DNA from: Burkholderia sp. D-99
GTDB lineage: Bacteria; Pseudomonadota; Gammaproteobacteria; Burkholderiales; Burkholderiaceae
NCBI RefSeq assembly: GCF_011605345.1
Contig: NZ_JAAOXM010000001.1
Location: 1,116,001-1,180,000, forward strand
Reading direction: 5' to 3'
Length of the DNA stretch: 64,000 nt
Under the pieces are notes generated by a model. It did no database searches. It was not told the origin of the DNA and saw only the letters and a list, made by a program, of their open reading frames with translations. Shown here piece after piece: positions 17,285 through 25,323 of the stretch (position 1 is the stretch's first letter; the number at the start of each line of letters is the position of its first letter). The position numbers and the translations under genes were made by a program.

Positions 17285-17583
17285 CAAAAGTCTCCTCCTT
17301 TATGATTACATTGATCAATGACAAGATCGCCGAGAGCTTAGCATTGCGTCGTGCTGTTCGCGCACCGCTTTTCTAGACGGGAGACTCGGCTGCGCGGCCC
17401 ACAGACAGCCGCGGCCAGCCAGATCAGACACACAAATTTCCACCAAATCGTCGACAAATACGTTAATTAAAACTGGTCGAACACCAATAAGATAGCGCTC
17501 GACACTGGCCCGGCGCGTTTCTGCGCCGAGCTGCCGAACCCGCGCCGCCGCGCGCCGAACGACATCCGATCCGAGACATCGCC

Positions 17584-18705
17584 ATGCCCCGCCCCATCGT
17601 CGCCCATATCCGCCCTGACGCCATCCGCCACAACCTCGACTTCATCCGACGCACCGCCGCGCAATCGCGCGTATGGGCCGTGGTCAAGGCCGACGCATAC
17701 GGTCACGGCATCGAGCGGATCTACCCGGGCCTCGCGGCTGCCGACGGCATCGCGCTGCTCGACCTCGCCGAAGCCGTGCGCGTGCGCGAGCTCGGCTGGG
17801 ACAAGCCGGTGCTGCTGCTCGAAGGGATCTTCGAGCCGGCCGACGTCGAGCTGGCCGATCGTCACCGCCTGACGGTGGCCGTGCACTGCGACGAGCAGCT
17901 CGACCTGCTGATCGCGGCAAGGCCGCAGCAGCCGATCGACATCCAGCTCAAGATGAACTCCGGGATGAACCGGCTCGGCTACCGGCCCACCGCGTTTCGT
18001 GCCGCGTGGGAGCGTGCTGCGAGCGCGCCGTCGATCGGCAAGATCACGCTGATGATGCATTTCGCGAACGCCGACGAAGGCGAAGCCGACTGGCAGCTCG
18101 AACAGTTCGACGCGGCCACGGCGGGGATTCCGGGCGAGCGCTCGACGTCGAACTCGGCAGCCGTGCTGTGGCATCCGCACGCGCACCGCGACTGGGTGCG
18201 GCCCGGCACGATCCTGTACGGTGCATCGCCGACGGGTGCGGCACGGGATATCGCCGACACGCCGCTGATGGCCGCGATGACGCTGACGAGCAGGATCATC
18301 GGCGTGCAGACGCTGTCGCCGGACGAAACCGTCGGCTACGGCCGTCGCTTCACGGCCGACCGGCCGATGCGGATCGGCGTCGTCGCGTGCGGCTACGCGG
18401 ACGGCTATCCGCGCCACGCCCCGACCGGCACGCCGATCGCGGTGGACGGCGTGATGACGCGCGTCGTCGGCCGCGTGTCGATGGACATGCTGACCGTCGA
18501 CCTGACGCCGTGCCCGAACGCGGGCATCGGTTCGAGTGTCGAGCTGTGGGGCGACCAGGTGAAGGTGGATGACGTGGCGGAAGCCAGCGGCACGATCGGC
18601 TACGAGCTGATGTGCGCACTCGCGCGCCGCGTGCCGGTCGTGATCGTGCCGCCGGGTGCGTCGAGCGAACAGCCGGCGCTGCGGACCGGGAGCTACGGGC
18701 GCTGA
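17584..18705 (+). CDS. alr: Alanine racemase
   Basis: This 373-aa PLP enzyme interconverts L- and D-alanine for peptidoglycan or for D-alanine catabolism. The PLP lysine is in [13 protein letters not shown] (Lys35). The second catalytic tyrosine is in TVGYGRRF near residue 255. [11 protein letters not shown] and the WGD motif near the C terminus match the family. The longest uncertain point is whether it is the biosynthetic Alr or the catabolic DadX; no D-amino acid dehydrogenase lies adjacent. It stands alone with a good terminator, in front of which about 295 bp of AT-richer sequence probably contains its promoter. Confidence 0.93.
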   Translation: MPRPIVAHIRPDAIRHNLDFIRRTAAQSRVWAVVKADAYGHGIERIYPGLAAADGIALLDLAEAVRVRELGWDKPVLLLEGIFEPADVELADRHRLTVAVHCDEQLDLLIAARPQQPIDIQLKMNSGMNRLGYRPTAFRAAWERAASAPSIGKITLMMHFANADEGEADWQLEQFDAATAGIPGERSTSNSAAVLWHPHAHRDWVRPGTILYGASPTGAARDIADTPLMAAMTLTSRIIGVQTLSPDETVGYGRRFTADRPMRIGVVACGYADGYPRHAPTGTPIAVDGVMTRVVGRVSMDMLTVDLTPCPNAGIGSSVELWGDQVKVDDVAEASGTIGYELMCALARRVPVVIVPPGASSEQPALRTGSYGR

Positions 18706-18760
18706 CCCGGGGCGAGGCGGCGGCGCGCTATCGCGTCGCCGTACGTGCCGCTTCGCTTGC

Positions 18761-18786
18761 AGGCCGCCTCGGGCGGCCTGTTTGCT
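18761..18786 (+). terminator. Intrinsic terminator after alr
   Basis: AGGCCGCC and GGCGGCCT form a perfect 8-bp stem with a 3-base loop, followed by GTTTGCTTT, 55 bp after the racemase stop. It resembles a standard rho-independent terminator. Confidence 0.7.
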
Positions 18787-18852
18787 TTCCGGTGTGCGGA
18801 AAAGGCGCGGGTTACGGCCCTTCCGCTTCCTTCGCCCGCCTGCGACGACGCA

Positions 18853-19647
18853 CTACGAGCGCCACGTCGGCTTGCGCTTCTCGAGGAACGCGTCGATCCC
18901 CTCGCCCGCATCCTCTTCCATCATGTTGCGTGCCATCACGTCGCCCGCATACGCATAGGCTTCGTCGAGCGGCAGCTCGCGCTGGCGGTAGAACATCTGC
19001 TTGCCGTACCGCACCGCGGCCGGGCTCTTCGCGACGATCTCGGCGACCTTGCGTGCGACGGCCGCGTCGAGCGCATCCTCGGGCACGGCCTCGTTGACGA
19101 GCCCCCACGCGGCGGCCGTGGCCGCATCGACGAAGCGCCCGGTCACGAGCATGTCGAACGCGCGCTTCGCCGTGACGTTGCGGCTCAACGCAACGGCCGG
19201 TGTCGAACAGAACAGCCCGACGTTGATGCCCGATACCGCGAAGCGCGCGGTATCGGCCGCGATCGCCAGGTCGCACGCGGCGACGAGCTGGCAGCCGGCC
19301 GCCGTCGCAATGCCTTGCACACGCGCGATCACCGGCACCGGCAACGCGCGCATCGCGAGCATCACGCGGCTGCACTGCGCGAACAGCGTGCGGTAGTAGT
19401 CGAGCTCCGGCTTGCTGCGCATCTGCCGCAGGTCGTGGCCTGCGCAGAACGCCTTGCCTTCGGCGGCCAGCACGACGCAGCGCACGTGCGGATCGGCCGC
19501 CAGCGTGTCGAACGCGTCATGCAGGCTCGCGAGCATCGCCTCGGACAACGCGTTGAATTGCTGCGGACGGTTCAGGCGCAGCGTGACGACGCCGTCGTGC
19601 GCGTCGCGCAACAGGATCGGCTCGGCAGTCTCTTGATCGGATTCCAT
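18853..19647 (-). CDS. Enoyl-CoA hydratase/isomerase family protein
   Basis: The 264-aa crotonase-fold protein shows VTLRLNRPQQFNALSEAML near residues 19-37, oxyanion-hole sequences AFCAGHDLRQM near 70 and QLVAACDLAIAADTARFAVSGINVGLFCSTPAVALSR further on. GLVNEAVP near 170 and the C-terminal FLEKRKPTWRS also fit. Many such proteins act in fatty acid or amino acid side-chain oxidation. The usual paired catalytic glutamates are not clearly present, so it may catalyse another crotonase reaction. The start at 19647 gives the family N terminus. There is no obvious operon partner, so its pathway is unknown. Confidence 0.83.
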   Translation of the reverse strand: MESDQETAEPILLRDAHDGVVTLRLNRPQQFNALSEAMLASLHDAFDTLAADPHVRCVVLAAEGKAFCAGHDLRQMRSKPELDYYRTLFAQCSRVMLAMRALPVPVIARVQGIATAAGCQLVAACDLAIAADTARFAVSGINVGLFCSTPAVALSRNVTAKRAFDMLVTGRFVDAATAAAWGLVNEAVPEDALDAAVARKVAEIVAKSPAAVRYGKQMFYRQRELPLDEAYAYAGDVMARNMMEEDAGEGIDAFLEKRKPTWRS

Positions 19648-19788
19648 GATGTTCCGCTCGTCGGGGTTCGGCAGGATGCGATGCGGCGCGAGCGCGCGGC
19701 GATGATGCACGCACGCTCGCGGCACGGTGTTGAAATGGTCCTCCACATTCCGTGCGGCGTCCAGTCGCGGCGCAGCGGGCTCAACCGC

Positions 19789-20241
19789 TCACGCGCGCTT
19801 GCGCCTGCTGCGCCACGCGCGCACGCCCGAGCGCAGTCGACCGACGCCGCCCAGGAAAAAGACGGTGCCCATCCCGCCTATCATCAATACGTCCCCCCAG
19901 ATCGCACCGAACGTATTCAGCCGCGCGCTCATCCTGGGCTCGTCGGGCGTGTAGCGCACCTCGACGGCCGCGCCGTCCTGCTCGCTGACCTCGCCGCCCT
20001 GCGGGTATTCGACCTGCTCGCCCGCGAGCGTCGTGAACGCGATCTCCGGATGATGCGGGCCCGCGTTCAGCTTGATGACGCGCCCCGGCACGACGATCGA
20101 CGTCCGCAGGAATTCACGCGTCGACTGCGCGTACAGCGCAGTGCCGACCAGCATGCACGTGCCCAGCACAGTAAAGACGACGCCCTTGCCAATCAGCACC
20201 TCGACAGGTTGCGCGGCGGGGCGGCCGGGATCCGACACCAT
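19789..20241 (-). CDS. DUF3592-type membrane protein
   Basis: The 150-aa protein has two hydrophobic segments (about residues 17-38 and 110-132) bracketing a beta-rich extracytoplasmic domain with VPGRVIKLNAG, FTTLAGEQVEYPQGG and VRYTPDEPRMSARLNTF, which is the DUF3592 pattern. Function is unknown. The start at 20241 follows a G-rich stretch; a GTG nine bases earlier is possible. It follows the lipoprotein gene ending at 20252 by only about 10 bp, so the two are probably co-transcribed and may act together at the envelope. Confidence 0.75.
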   Translation of the reverse strand: MVSDPGRPAAQPVEVLIGKGVVFTVLGTCMLVGTALYAQSTREFLRTSIVVPGRVIKLNAGPHHPEIAFTTLAGEQVEYPQGGEVSEQDGAAVEVRYTPDEPRMSARLNTFGAIWGDVLMIGGMGTVFFLGGVGRLRSGVRAWRSRRKRA

Positions 20242-20251
20242 CGCGCCCACC

Positions 20252-20836
20252 CTACGGGCGTGACCGATCGAACGACACGTCGATCTTCGACTGCGTCTTG
20301 CAGCGATACATCACGCCGCGCCCCGTTTCGTCGGTCACGCCTTCATACGGGCCGTTGCAGCCGGTGACCTTGTACTTCGCGAACGGAATGCGCTTGCCGT
20401 CCGTTGGCCGGACCAGCACCGGAATGCGCCCCGTCGAGCCGTCACCGACCGTGCGGATGAGCACCATGCGCGCCGCATCGATCGGCGCCGCGGAACGCAC
20501 ATAGGCCGTGCGCCCCTGCGCGTCTGTCGAGCCTTCGACTTCGAGTTCCTGGTTGCTCTGGGCCGCGCTCGTGTAAAGCACGAACGCATAGCGCGTGTTC
20601 GGCAGCACCTGTTTCGTCGCGGGATCGTGCAGCACGAAATAGCAGCCGTTGGCACCCGTCCCGGTCGTTGCCAGTCCGTCGGGCTGCGTGGGATTGCACG
20701 TGTACGACGAACCGCTGTCGACGGCGGCCTGCGGTGCATTCTGCTGCCCGACGCCGGCGCACCCGCTTGCCAGCGCAGCCACCAGCGTCACACATGCGCC
20801 GCGCGCGAACGCTACCCGATCGATTTTGATTTTCAT
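20252..20836 (-). CDS. Putative lipoprotein of unknown function
   Basis: This 194-aa protein has a basic N terminus, hydrophobic core and lipobox LASGC near residue 20, so it is likely exported and lipidated. The mature part is rich in short beta strands, with several Cys (SYTCNPTQ, NGCYFVL, VTGCNGPYEG, VMYRCKTQ) that could form disulfides. A repeated DA/TD-GR pattern resembles the small beta-barrel toxin-immunity and secretion-associated domains that carry an ATKQVLPNTRYAF-type motif, but no confident family is assigned. A longer upstream frame is rejected because the lipobox fixes the start. Confidence 0.7.
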   Translation of the reverse strand: MKIKIDRVAFARGACVTLVAALASGCAGVGQQNAPQAAVDSGSSYTCNPTQPDGLATTGTGANGCYFVLHDPATKQVLPNTRYAFVLYTSAAQSNQELEVEGSTDAQGRTAYVRSAAPIDAARMVLIRTVGDGSTGRIPVLVRPTDGKRIPFAKYKVTGCNGPYEGVTDETGRGVMYRCKTQSKIDVSFDRSRP

Positions 20837-21024
20837 GGGAAGGTGTCCCGTTCCTGATTGTCGTGGATGCCGGGCGTGCTGCGCATGTCGCGCAGGCACG
20901 CCGCCCTCGGCATCGGGCAGGATACGGACATCGCGGCGCGCTGTAAATTGCGCGCGACCGGCCACGCCGCGCGACCCGGGCCGACATCGACCGTTCGCAA
21001 GCCCGCAATCGGCGTGAACCGGCC

Positions 21025-21930
21025 CTAGCCGCCGCTCGCCACCCGCGCGATCGTCTGCCGCAACCAGATATGCGCGGCATCGCCGTGCCGGCGTTCATGC
21101 CAGTGCTGCGCGAACTCGAACGAATCGATCGGAAACGGCGGCTCGAACATGCGCAGGCGCGCATCGTCGCGCACGCGATCGAGATTGCGGCGCGCGACGG
21201 TCAGCACGAGATCGGTGCCGGCGATCAGGTCGTTCGCGACACCCCAGAACGGCAGGATCACCGCGATGTGCCGCTCGCGCCGCAGCCGCGCGAGCGCGCG
21301 ATCGACTTCGTTGTCCATCCCGTCGCGCATCGCGACCAGCGCATGCGGCCGTGCGAGCCACGCGTCGAGCGCGAGTTCGCCGCGGCGCGGCAGGCGGCTC
21401 GCATCGGCCACGCACGCGAACGATTCGACGAACAGCGGTTGCGCGTGCAGGTCGCGCTGCAACGTGGGCAGCACGCCGAGCGCGAGATCGATCTCGCCGT
21501 CCATCAACTGCATCCGCATCGCCTCGCGCGTAGCCTGCGACACGATCAGCTCGATGCCCGGCGCGTCGGCGCGCAGCGTCTTCACGAGCGCCGGCAGCAC
21601 GATCCGCGCGCCGTAGTCGGACATCGCGATGCGAAAGACGCGCGTGGCCGCGGACGGATCGAACGCCGGCGGCTCGATCAGCGCGCCGAGCCGGCCCAGG
21701 ACATCGTTCAGCGGTTCGACCAGTTCGTTCGCGCGCGCGGTCAGCTCGAGCCGGCCCGCGCGCCGCACGAGCAACGGATCGCCGAAGATCTCGCGCAGCC
21801 GCGCGAGCGCGTGGCTCACGGCCGGCTGGCTGCGGTGCAGCCGGACGGCGGTGCGCGAGATGTGTTTTTCGCTCAGCAACGCGTGCAGCGTCACGAGCAG
21901 GTTCAGGTCGATGCGGGACAGATTATTCAT
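21025..21930 (-). CDS. LysR-family transcriptional regulator
   Basis: The 301-aa regulator shows NLSRIDLNLLVTLHALLSEKHISRTAVRLHRSQPAVSHALARLREIFGDPLLVR, the NodD/NahR-type N terminus with the winged helix-turn-helix at residues about 3-62. The remaining part is the effector-binding domain. ATG at 21930 is the family start; an ATG at 21948 is also in frame. It is divergent from a YdcZ-type transporter at 22021, and the shared intergenic region holds a palindrome at 21956-21971, so it most likely controls that transporter. Confidence 0.88.
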   Translation of the reverse strand: MNNLSRIDLNLLVTLHALLSEKHISRTAVRLHRSQPAVSHALARLREIFGDPLLVRRAGRLELTARANELVEPLNDVLGRLGALIEPPAFDPSAATRVFRIAMSDYGARIVLPALVKTLRADAPGIELIVSQATREAMRMQLMDGEIDLALGVLPTLQRDLHAQPLFVESFACVADASRLPRRGELALDAWLARPHALVAMRDGMDNEVDRALARLRRERHIAVILPFWGVANDLIAGTDLVLTVARRNLDRVRDDARLRMFEPPFPIDSFEFAQHWHERRHGDAAHIWLRQTIARVASGG

Positions 21931-21955
21931 GAAAGGAATATGAAGCATCCGAAGA

Positions 21956-21971
21956 ACGAATTTCCATTCGT
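21956..21971. promoter_or_regulatory. Candidate LysR operator between regulator and transporter
   Basis: ACGAATTTCCATTCGT is an inverted repeat with 6-bp arms and a 4-base centre, located midway between the two divergent starts. In addition, the stretch around 21930 (TGAAAGGAATATGAA) is roughly mirrored near 22000 (TTCAATATCCTTTCA), giving a wider imperfect dyad. Either could be the regulator site; this is inference. Confidence 0.45.
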
Positions 21972-22020
21972 GATCTTAATGGATAACAATCATTTCAATA
22001 TCCTTTCACGACCGACCAAG

Positions 22021-22551
22021 ATGACGACCTCCCTTTCCCTCGCCACCCTTCCGCTCGCCGTCGCGGCTTTCGTCGCCGGCGCGCTCGTGCCGCTGCAAGG
22101 CGGCAGCAATGCCGCGCTCGGGCGCGCGCTCGGCCACCCGTTGTGGGCGAGCGTCGCATCGCTGACAGTCAGCCTGCTCGCGGTACTGCCCGTGCTGCTG
22201 GCCACCCGCGCGAACGCGCCGCTCGTCGGCGACGCGCTGCAGCGCCCGCTGTGGATATGGCTCGGCGGCCTCGCGGGCGTGATCTACATCACGCTCGCGC
22301 TGATCCTGACGCCGCGGCTCGGCGCGACGACCTTCATCGTCTGCGTCGTCGCCGGGCAGACGCTCGCGTCGCTGCTGATCGACCACTACGGGCTGATGGG
22401 GCTCGCGCAGCGGCTCGCGACACCCGGCCGCATCGCGGGCGTCGCGCTGATCTTCGCGGGGATGATCGTCGTGCAATGGCAGACGCCCGCGCCACGCGTG
22501 CCGGCCGCAACCGGCGACGCGGCGGCCGCGCAACCCGAACCGCAGCGCTGA
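22021..22551 (+). CDS. DMT-family transporter (YdcZ/DUF606 type)
   Basis: This 176-aa protein has five membrane helices in the single-EamA half-size form typical of the YdcZ group. The start LPLAVAAFVAGALVPLQGGSNAALGRALGHPLWASVASLTVSLL is characteristic. Substrates of this family are unknown. The ATG at 22021 fits; an in-frame ATG at 21979 would add 14 residues and lies in the regulatory region. It is divergent from a LysR gene, the classic regulator and exporter arrangement. The C terminus is a short Ala/Pro tail. Confidence 0.8.
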   Translation: MTTSLSLATLPLAVAAFVAGALVPLQGGSNAALGRALGHPLWASVASLTVSLLAVLPVLLATRANAPLVGDALQRPLWIWLGGLAGVIYITLALILTPRLGATTFIVCVVAGQTLASLLIDHYGLMGLAQRLATPGRIAGVALIFAGMIVVQWQTPAPRVPAATGDAAAAQPEPQR

Positions 22552-22591
22552 ATGCGCGGGCGATGGCGGGCGCGCTGCAACCCGGTGCGCG

Positions 22592-22957
22592 TCAGCCCGC
22601 GAGCTTCTTCAGCGCGTCGAGCACCGCGTCGCCCTTGAACGGCTTCACGATCCAGCCCTTCACGCCGGCGGCCTTGCCGCGCTCCTTCATCGCCGGGCTG
22701 CTTTCGGTCGTGAGCATCACGACGTTGACCGTCGAGTTCGCCAGCTCGCCGCGGATCTTCTCGACCATCGTCAGGCCGTCCATGTTCGGCATGTTCACGT
22801 CGCTGATCACGAGGCGCACGCCGGGCGTCGCCTTGAGCTTCGCGAGCCCGTCCTTGCCGTCGACGGCCGTCGCGACGTCGAGCCCGTGATTGCGCAGGAA
22901 GCCCGCGACCTCGTCGCGCACCGTGCCCGAATCGTCGACCACCAGAATCTTTGCCAT
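22592..22957 (-). CDS. cheY: CheY-like single-domain response regulator
   Basis: The 121-aa protein is a stand-alone receiver domain. The acidic pair is in ILVVDDSG (residues about 8-9), the phosphorylation Asp in LVISDVNMPNMDGL, the switch Thr in VVMLTTESSP and the Lys in VKPFKGDA. The start has AAGGGG upstream. It is the last gene of a five-gene minus-strand run with a CheA-like membrane kinase, so its phosphate donor is probably that kinase and its output could be motor control or protein-protein switching. Dephosphorylation may be done by the two CheX-domain proteins encoded just before it. Confidence 0.88.
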   Translation of the reverse strand: MAKILVVDDSGTVRDEVAGFLRNHGLDVATAVDGKDGLAKLKATPGVRLVISDVNMPNMDGLTMVEKIRGELANSTVNVVMLTTESSPAMKERGKAAGVKGWIVKPFKGDAVLDALKKLAG

Positions 22958-22992
22958 GCTGTATTCCCCTTTCCTTGTTGCGACTTCAACAT

Positions 22993-23952
22993 TCAAAACA
23001 GTTCGAGTTCACCCGATTCGACCATCGGCCCGACGTCCTGCACCGACTCGCGGAAATCCTCCGGCGACCAGCTCAGGCTGAACACGAAGCGCTGGTCGAG
23101 GCAGACGGAGCGCCCCGATGCCGGGTCGGTCATCCGGTACTTGAAGCAGAGCTGCGGACAGTCGCCGCCGAACGAGATGAACTTCTGCTTGTGATTGACG
23201 ACGAGCGGCACCTGCACCGGATGGCGCGCCAGTGCCTCGGCGTCGCCGAGATAGCGGTTCTTGAACGCGCCCCACACGAGGTTGGTGAGTTCGCCGAGCA
23301 CGCTGTTCACGTCGCGGAAATCCGGCGCGCGGCCGGCGTCGCGCGTGCCGCCGATCATGTCGAGCAGCGGCTGCTCGCTCGTCTGCAACAGCATGTAGCC
23401 GCGGCACCACGCGCTTTCGAGCGCGATCAGGCTGAACACTTCGCCGAAGATGATCTGGTCGCGCACGATGCACGGCGTTTCGTGCTCGATCGTCATGCCC
23501 GGGAACAGGCTGTCGATGCGCGCCTCCGTGATCTCCGAGATGCCGCGCACGAGTGCGTTCGGGTAATCGCGGCCGAACAGGTATTCGTCGATCGCGCGCT
23601 TGAGCGGCGTCATGTCGCTCGCGACGTAGGCCGCGCATGCGACGCGCGCGAGCGCCTCCGGCAGCCCGTCGCGCGACGCGAGCGATTCGCGGCGCAGGAT
23701 GATCGGCAGCTCGGGGCGCAGCGCATCGATCTGCGTGGCGATGATCGCGCTCTCGGCCGGCGAGCCGCCGTAATCCTCGGCCAGCAGGATCGCACCGAGA
23801 TCGATGTTCGAGCGCAGCACCTTCAGCAGCCGGTTGCGCCGCACGGTCAGGCCGACCAGGTTGTGCTCGTCGCAGAAACGCTTGATCGCATCGGCGTGCG
23901 CGCGACTGTCGTCCAGCACGAGCACCTTGCTGACGGGTTGGTCTACGGTCAT
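22993..23952 (-). CDS. Receiver domain fused to CheX-like domain
   Basis: The 319-aa protein has an N-terminal receiver-like domain (KVLVLDDSRAHADAIKRF, an acidic AEDYGGSP in place of the usual phospho-acceptor loop) across about residues 8-125, then a CheX-type domain from about 150 to 310 (FGEVFSLIALESAWCRG, NSVLGELTNLVWGAFKNRYL). CheX is a CheY-phosphate phosphatase. The C terminus ends in SGELELF, matching the GGELELF end of the next CheX protein upstream in the operon. It ends 35 bp before cheY. It may act both as a sink and as a phosphatase of the pathway; activity is inferred. Confidence 0.75.
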   Translation of the reverse strand: MTVDQPVSKVLVLDDSRAHADAIKRFCDEHNLVGLTVRRNRLLKVLRSNIDLGAILLAEDYGGSPAESAIIATQIDALRPELPIILRRESLASRDGLPEALARVACAAYVASDMTPLKRAIDEYLFGRDYPNALVRGISEITEARIDSLFPGMTIEHETPCIVRDQIIFGEVFSLIALESAWCRGYMLLQTSEQPLLDMIGGTRDAGRAPDFRDVNSVLGELTNLVWGAFKNRYLGDAEALARHPVQVPLVVNHKQKFISFGGDCPQLCFKYRMTDPASGRSVCLDQRFVFSLSWSPEDFRESVQDVGPMVESGELELF

Positions 23953-23994
23953 CTCAAGGGTTCCTAATGGTCGGTCAGGGTCGATCGGGATCGG

Positions 23995-24576
23995 TCAGAA
24001 CAGTTCGAGCTCGCCGCCGGTTTCCATCACGGCCGTTTCCGGCACATGGAAATCGACCGGCGCGTTCGCGCATACACACAGCGTCGCGCCGACCCGCACG
24101 TCGCCATCGAGCGTCAGGTCGTAAGCGGTCACGTGATCGGGCGCAAGCGCGCTCAGGTAGTCGATGCTCGATCCGCTCAGCAGATAAGGCGTCGACATCC
24201 CCAAATCGGGAAACGACGCGGTGAGCGCCTGGTTGATCGCGCCGCAGCACAGGTTCGCGACTTCCATGAACGCTTCGGGCAGCGGCCGCTGGCTGCTCGT
24301 GCCCGCCGTCGCGCCGGCGAAATGGCGGCGCGTCGCATCGTCATCGCTGAAGCGCAGCGCGAGCAGCAGGCGGAAATGCAGCGCCGAGATCGTCAGCACC
24401 GCGACGTGCTCGGGCACCTTCGGCTTCGTGCGCGATTTCGCGTGCGCGTGATCGGGCCCGTCGTGTGCGGGGCCGACGGCCGGCCGGATGTCGCACGCGC
24501 CGCCCGATGCGAGCCGCGTGCGCGCCGCGTCGAAGAAAATCCGCTCGAAGCCCGCTTTCGCCTGCGCGCCGATCAC
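23995..24576 (-). CDS. CheX-like chemotaxis phosphatase
   Basis: The 193-aa protein starts at GTG 24576, whose first bases overlap the stop of the MCP-like gene (GTGA). It carries a CheX-type fold: FERIFFDAARTRLASG at the start, AFMEVANLCCGAINQALTASFPDLGMSTP in the middle (helix with the usual E-x-x-N phosphatase motif), and a C-terminal LCVCANAPVDFHVPETAVMETGGELELF. CheX proteins dephosphorylate CheY. A longer in-frame extension upstream is out of keeping with the family and is antisense-like. Its C-terminal ELELF is shared with the next gene. Confidence 0.72.
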   Translation of the reverse strand: MIGAQAKAGFERIFFDAARTRLASGGACDIRPAVGPAHDGPDHAHAKSRTKPKVPEHVAVLTISALHFRLLLALRFSDDDATRRHFAGATAGTSSQRPLPEAFMEVANLCCGAINQALTASFPDLGMSTPYLLSGSSIDYLSALAPDHVTAYDLTLDGDVRVGATLCVCANAPVDFHVPETAVMETGGELELF

Positions 24577-25319
24577 GCCGCGCCTCCTTCGATCCGCGCG
24601 TGCAGTTGCCCGGCCAGCGTCTCGACGGTCGCCAGCGCAGCCGTGATCATCTTGCCGCCGGCCTGGATATCCTGGAACGTCGCGGCCGTCACGAGATCGT
24701 TGCGGTTCAGGCTGTCGCGATAGCTGTTCGACAGTTGCTGCGAGCGCGCGGCCAGCCCGCGCACCTCGCTCGCGACGATCGAGAAGCCGCGCCCGGCCGT
24801 GCCGGCGCGCGCCGCCTCGATCGACGCGTTCAACGACACGATCGACACGTGCGCGACGATCGCCGACAGCTCCTGGTTCTTCGCGCGCATGTCCTGGTTC
24901 TGCGTCGTCAGCGAGATCATCTGCTCGTGCCAGCGCTCGAAGGTGCCGGCGAGCCCGCGCAAGCGCGCAGCCTCGTCGGCGATCTTCATCGCGTGCTGCG
25001 CCAGCGCGGTGCGATCGGCCGACAGCGCCTGCAGCGCGTCGCGCTGCGTGCCGGTCGCGGAAGTCTCGCGCGCCAGCGCATCCTCGAGTTGCGCCTCGCG
25101 GTGCGCCCAAGCGTCGGCCGCCTCCGCGTGCGCGAACGCCGCCTGTTCGGCACGCTCGTCGGCCGCGTCGAGCGCGCCGCGCAACGCGTGCGCATCGTGC
25201 GCCAGCGCCGCGACGAGCCGCTTGCGCGTCACGCGAAATACGAGCGCCGCCACGACTGCGACGACTGCGCCGCCTGCCAGTGCGGCGGCCATCTGGATCA
25301 TCCACGCCTGCACGATCAC
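24573..25319 (-). CDS. MCP-like signalling protein with one membrane helix
   Basis: The 248-aa protein has one N-terminal membrane helix (about residues 5-25), a long alpha-helical coiled-coil, then the methyl-accepting hairpin tip SIVSLNASIEAARAGTAGRGFSIVASEVRGLAARS around residues 160-195. There is no ligand-binding domain and no HAMP, so it is a minimal chemoreceptor. Start GTG 25319 has GGAG upstream; it begins four bases after the kinase gene stop, and it overlaps the next gene by four bases, so the operon is tightly coupled. It may carry signal from the membrane to the kinase in place of a classical receptor. Confidence 0.78.
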   Translation of the reverse strand: MIVQAWMIQMAAALAGGAVVAVVAALVFRVTRKRLVAALAHDAHALRGALDAADERAEQAAFAHAEAADAWAHREAQLEDALARETSATGTQRDALQALSADRTALAQHAMKIADEAARLRGLAGTFERWHEQMISLTTQNQDMRAKNQELSAIVAHVSIVSLNASIEAARAGTAGRGFSIVASEVRGLAARSQQLSNSYRDSLNRNDLVTAATFQDIQAGGKMITAALATVETLAGQLHARIEGGAA

Positions 25320-25323
25320 TTCG

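Noticed and set aside
24577-25305. N-terminal extension of the CheX-like protein by about 240 codons
   Set aside because: It overlaps the MCP-like gene in another frame and is Arg-rich without domains; GTG 24576 gives the CheX family N terminus and a coupled overlap.
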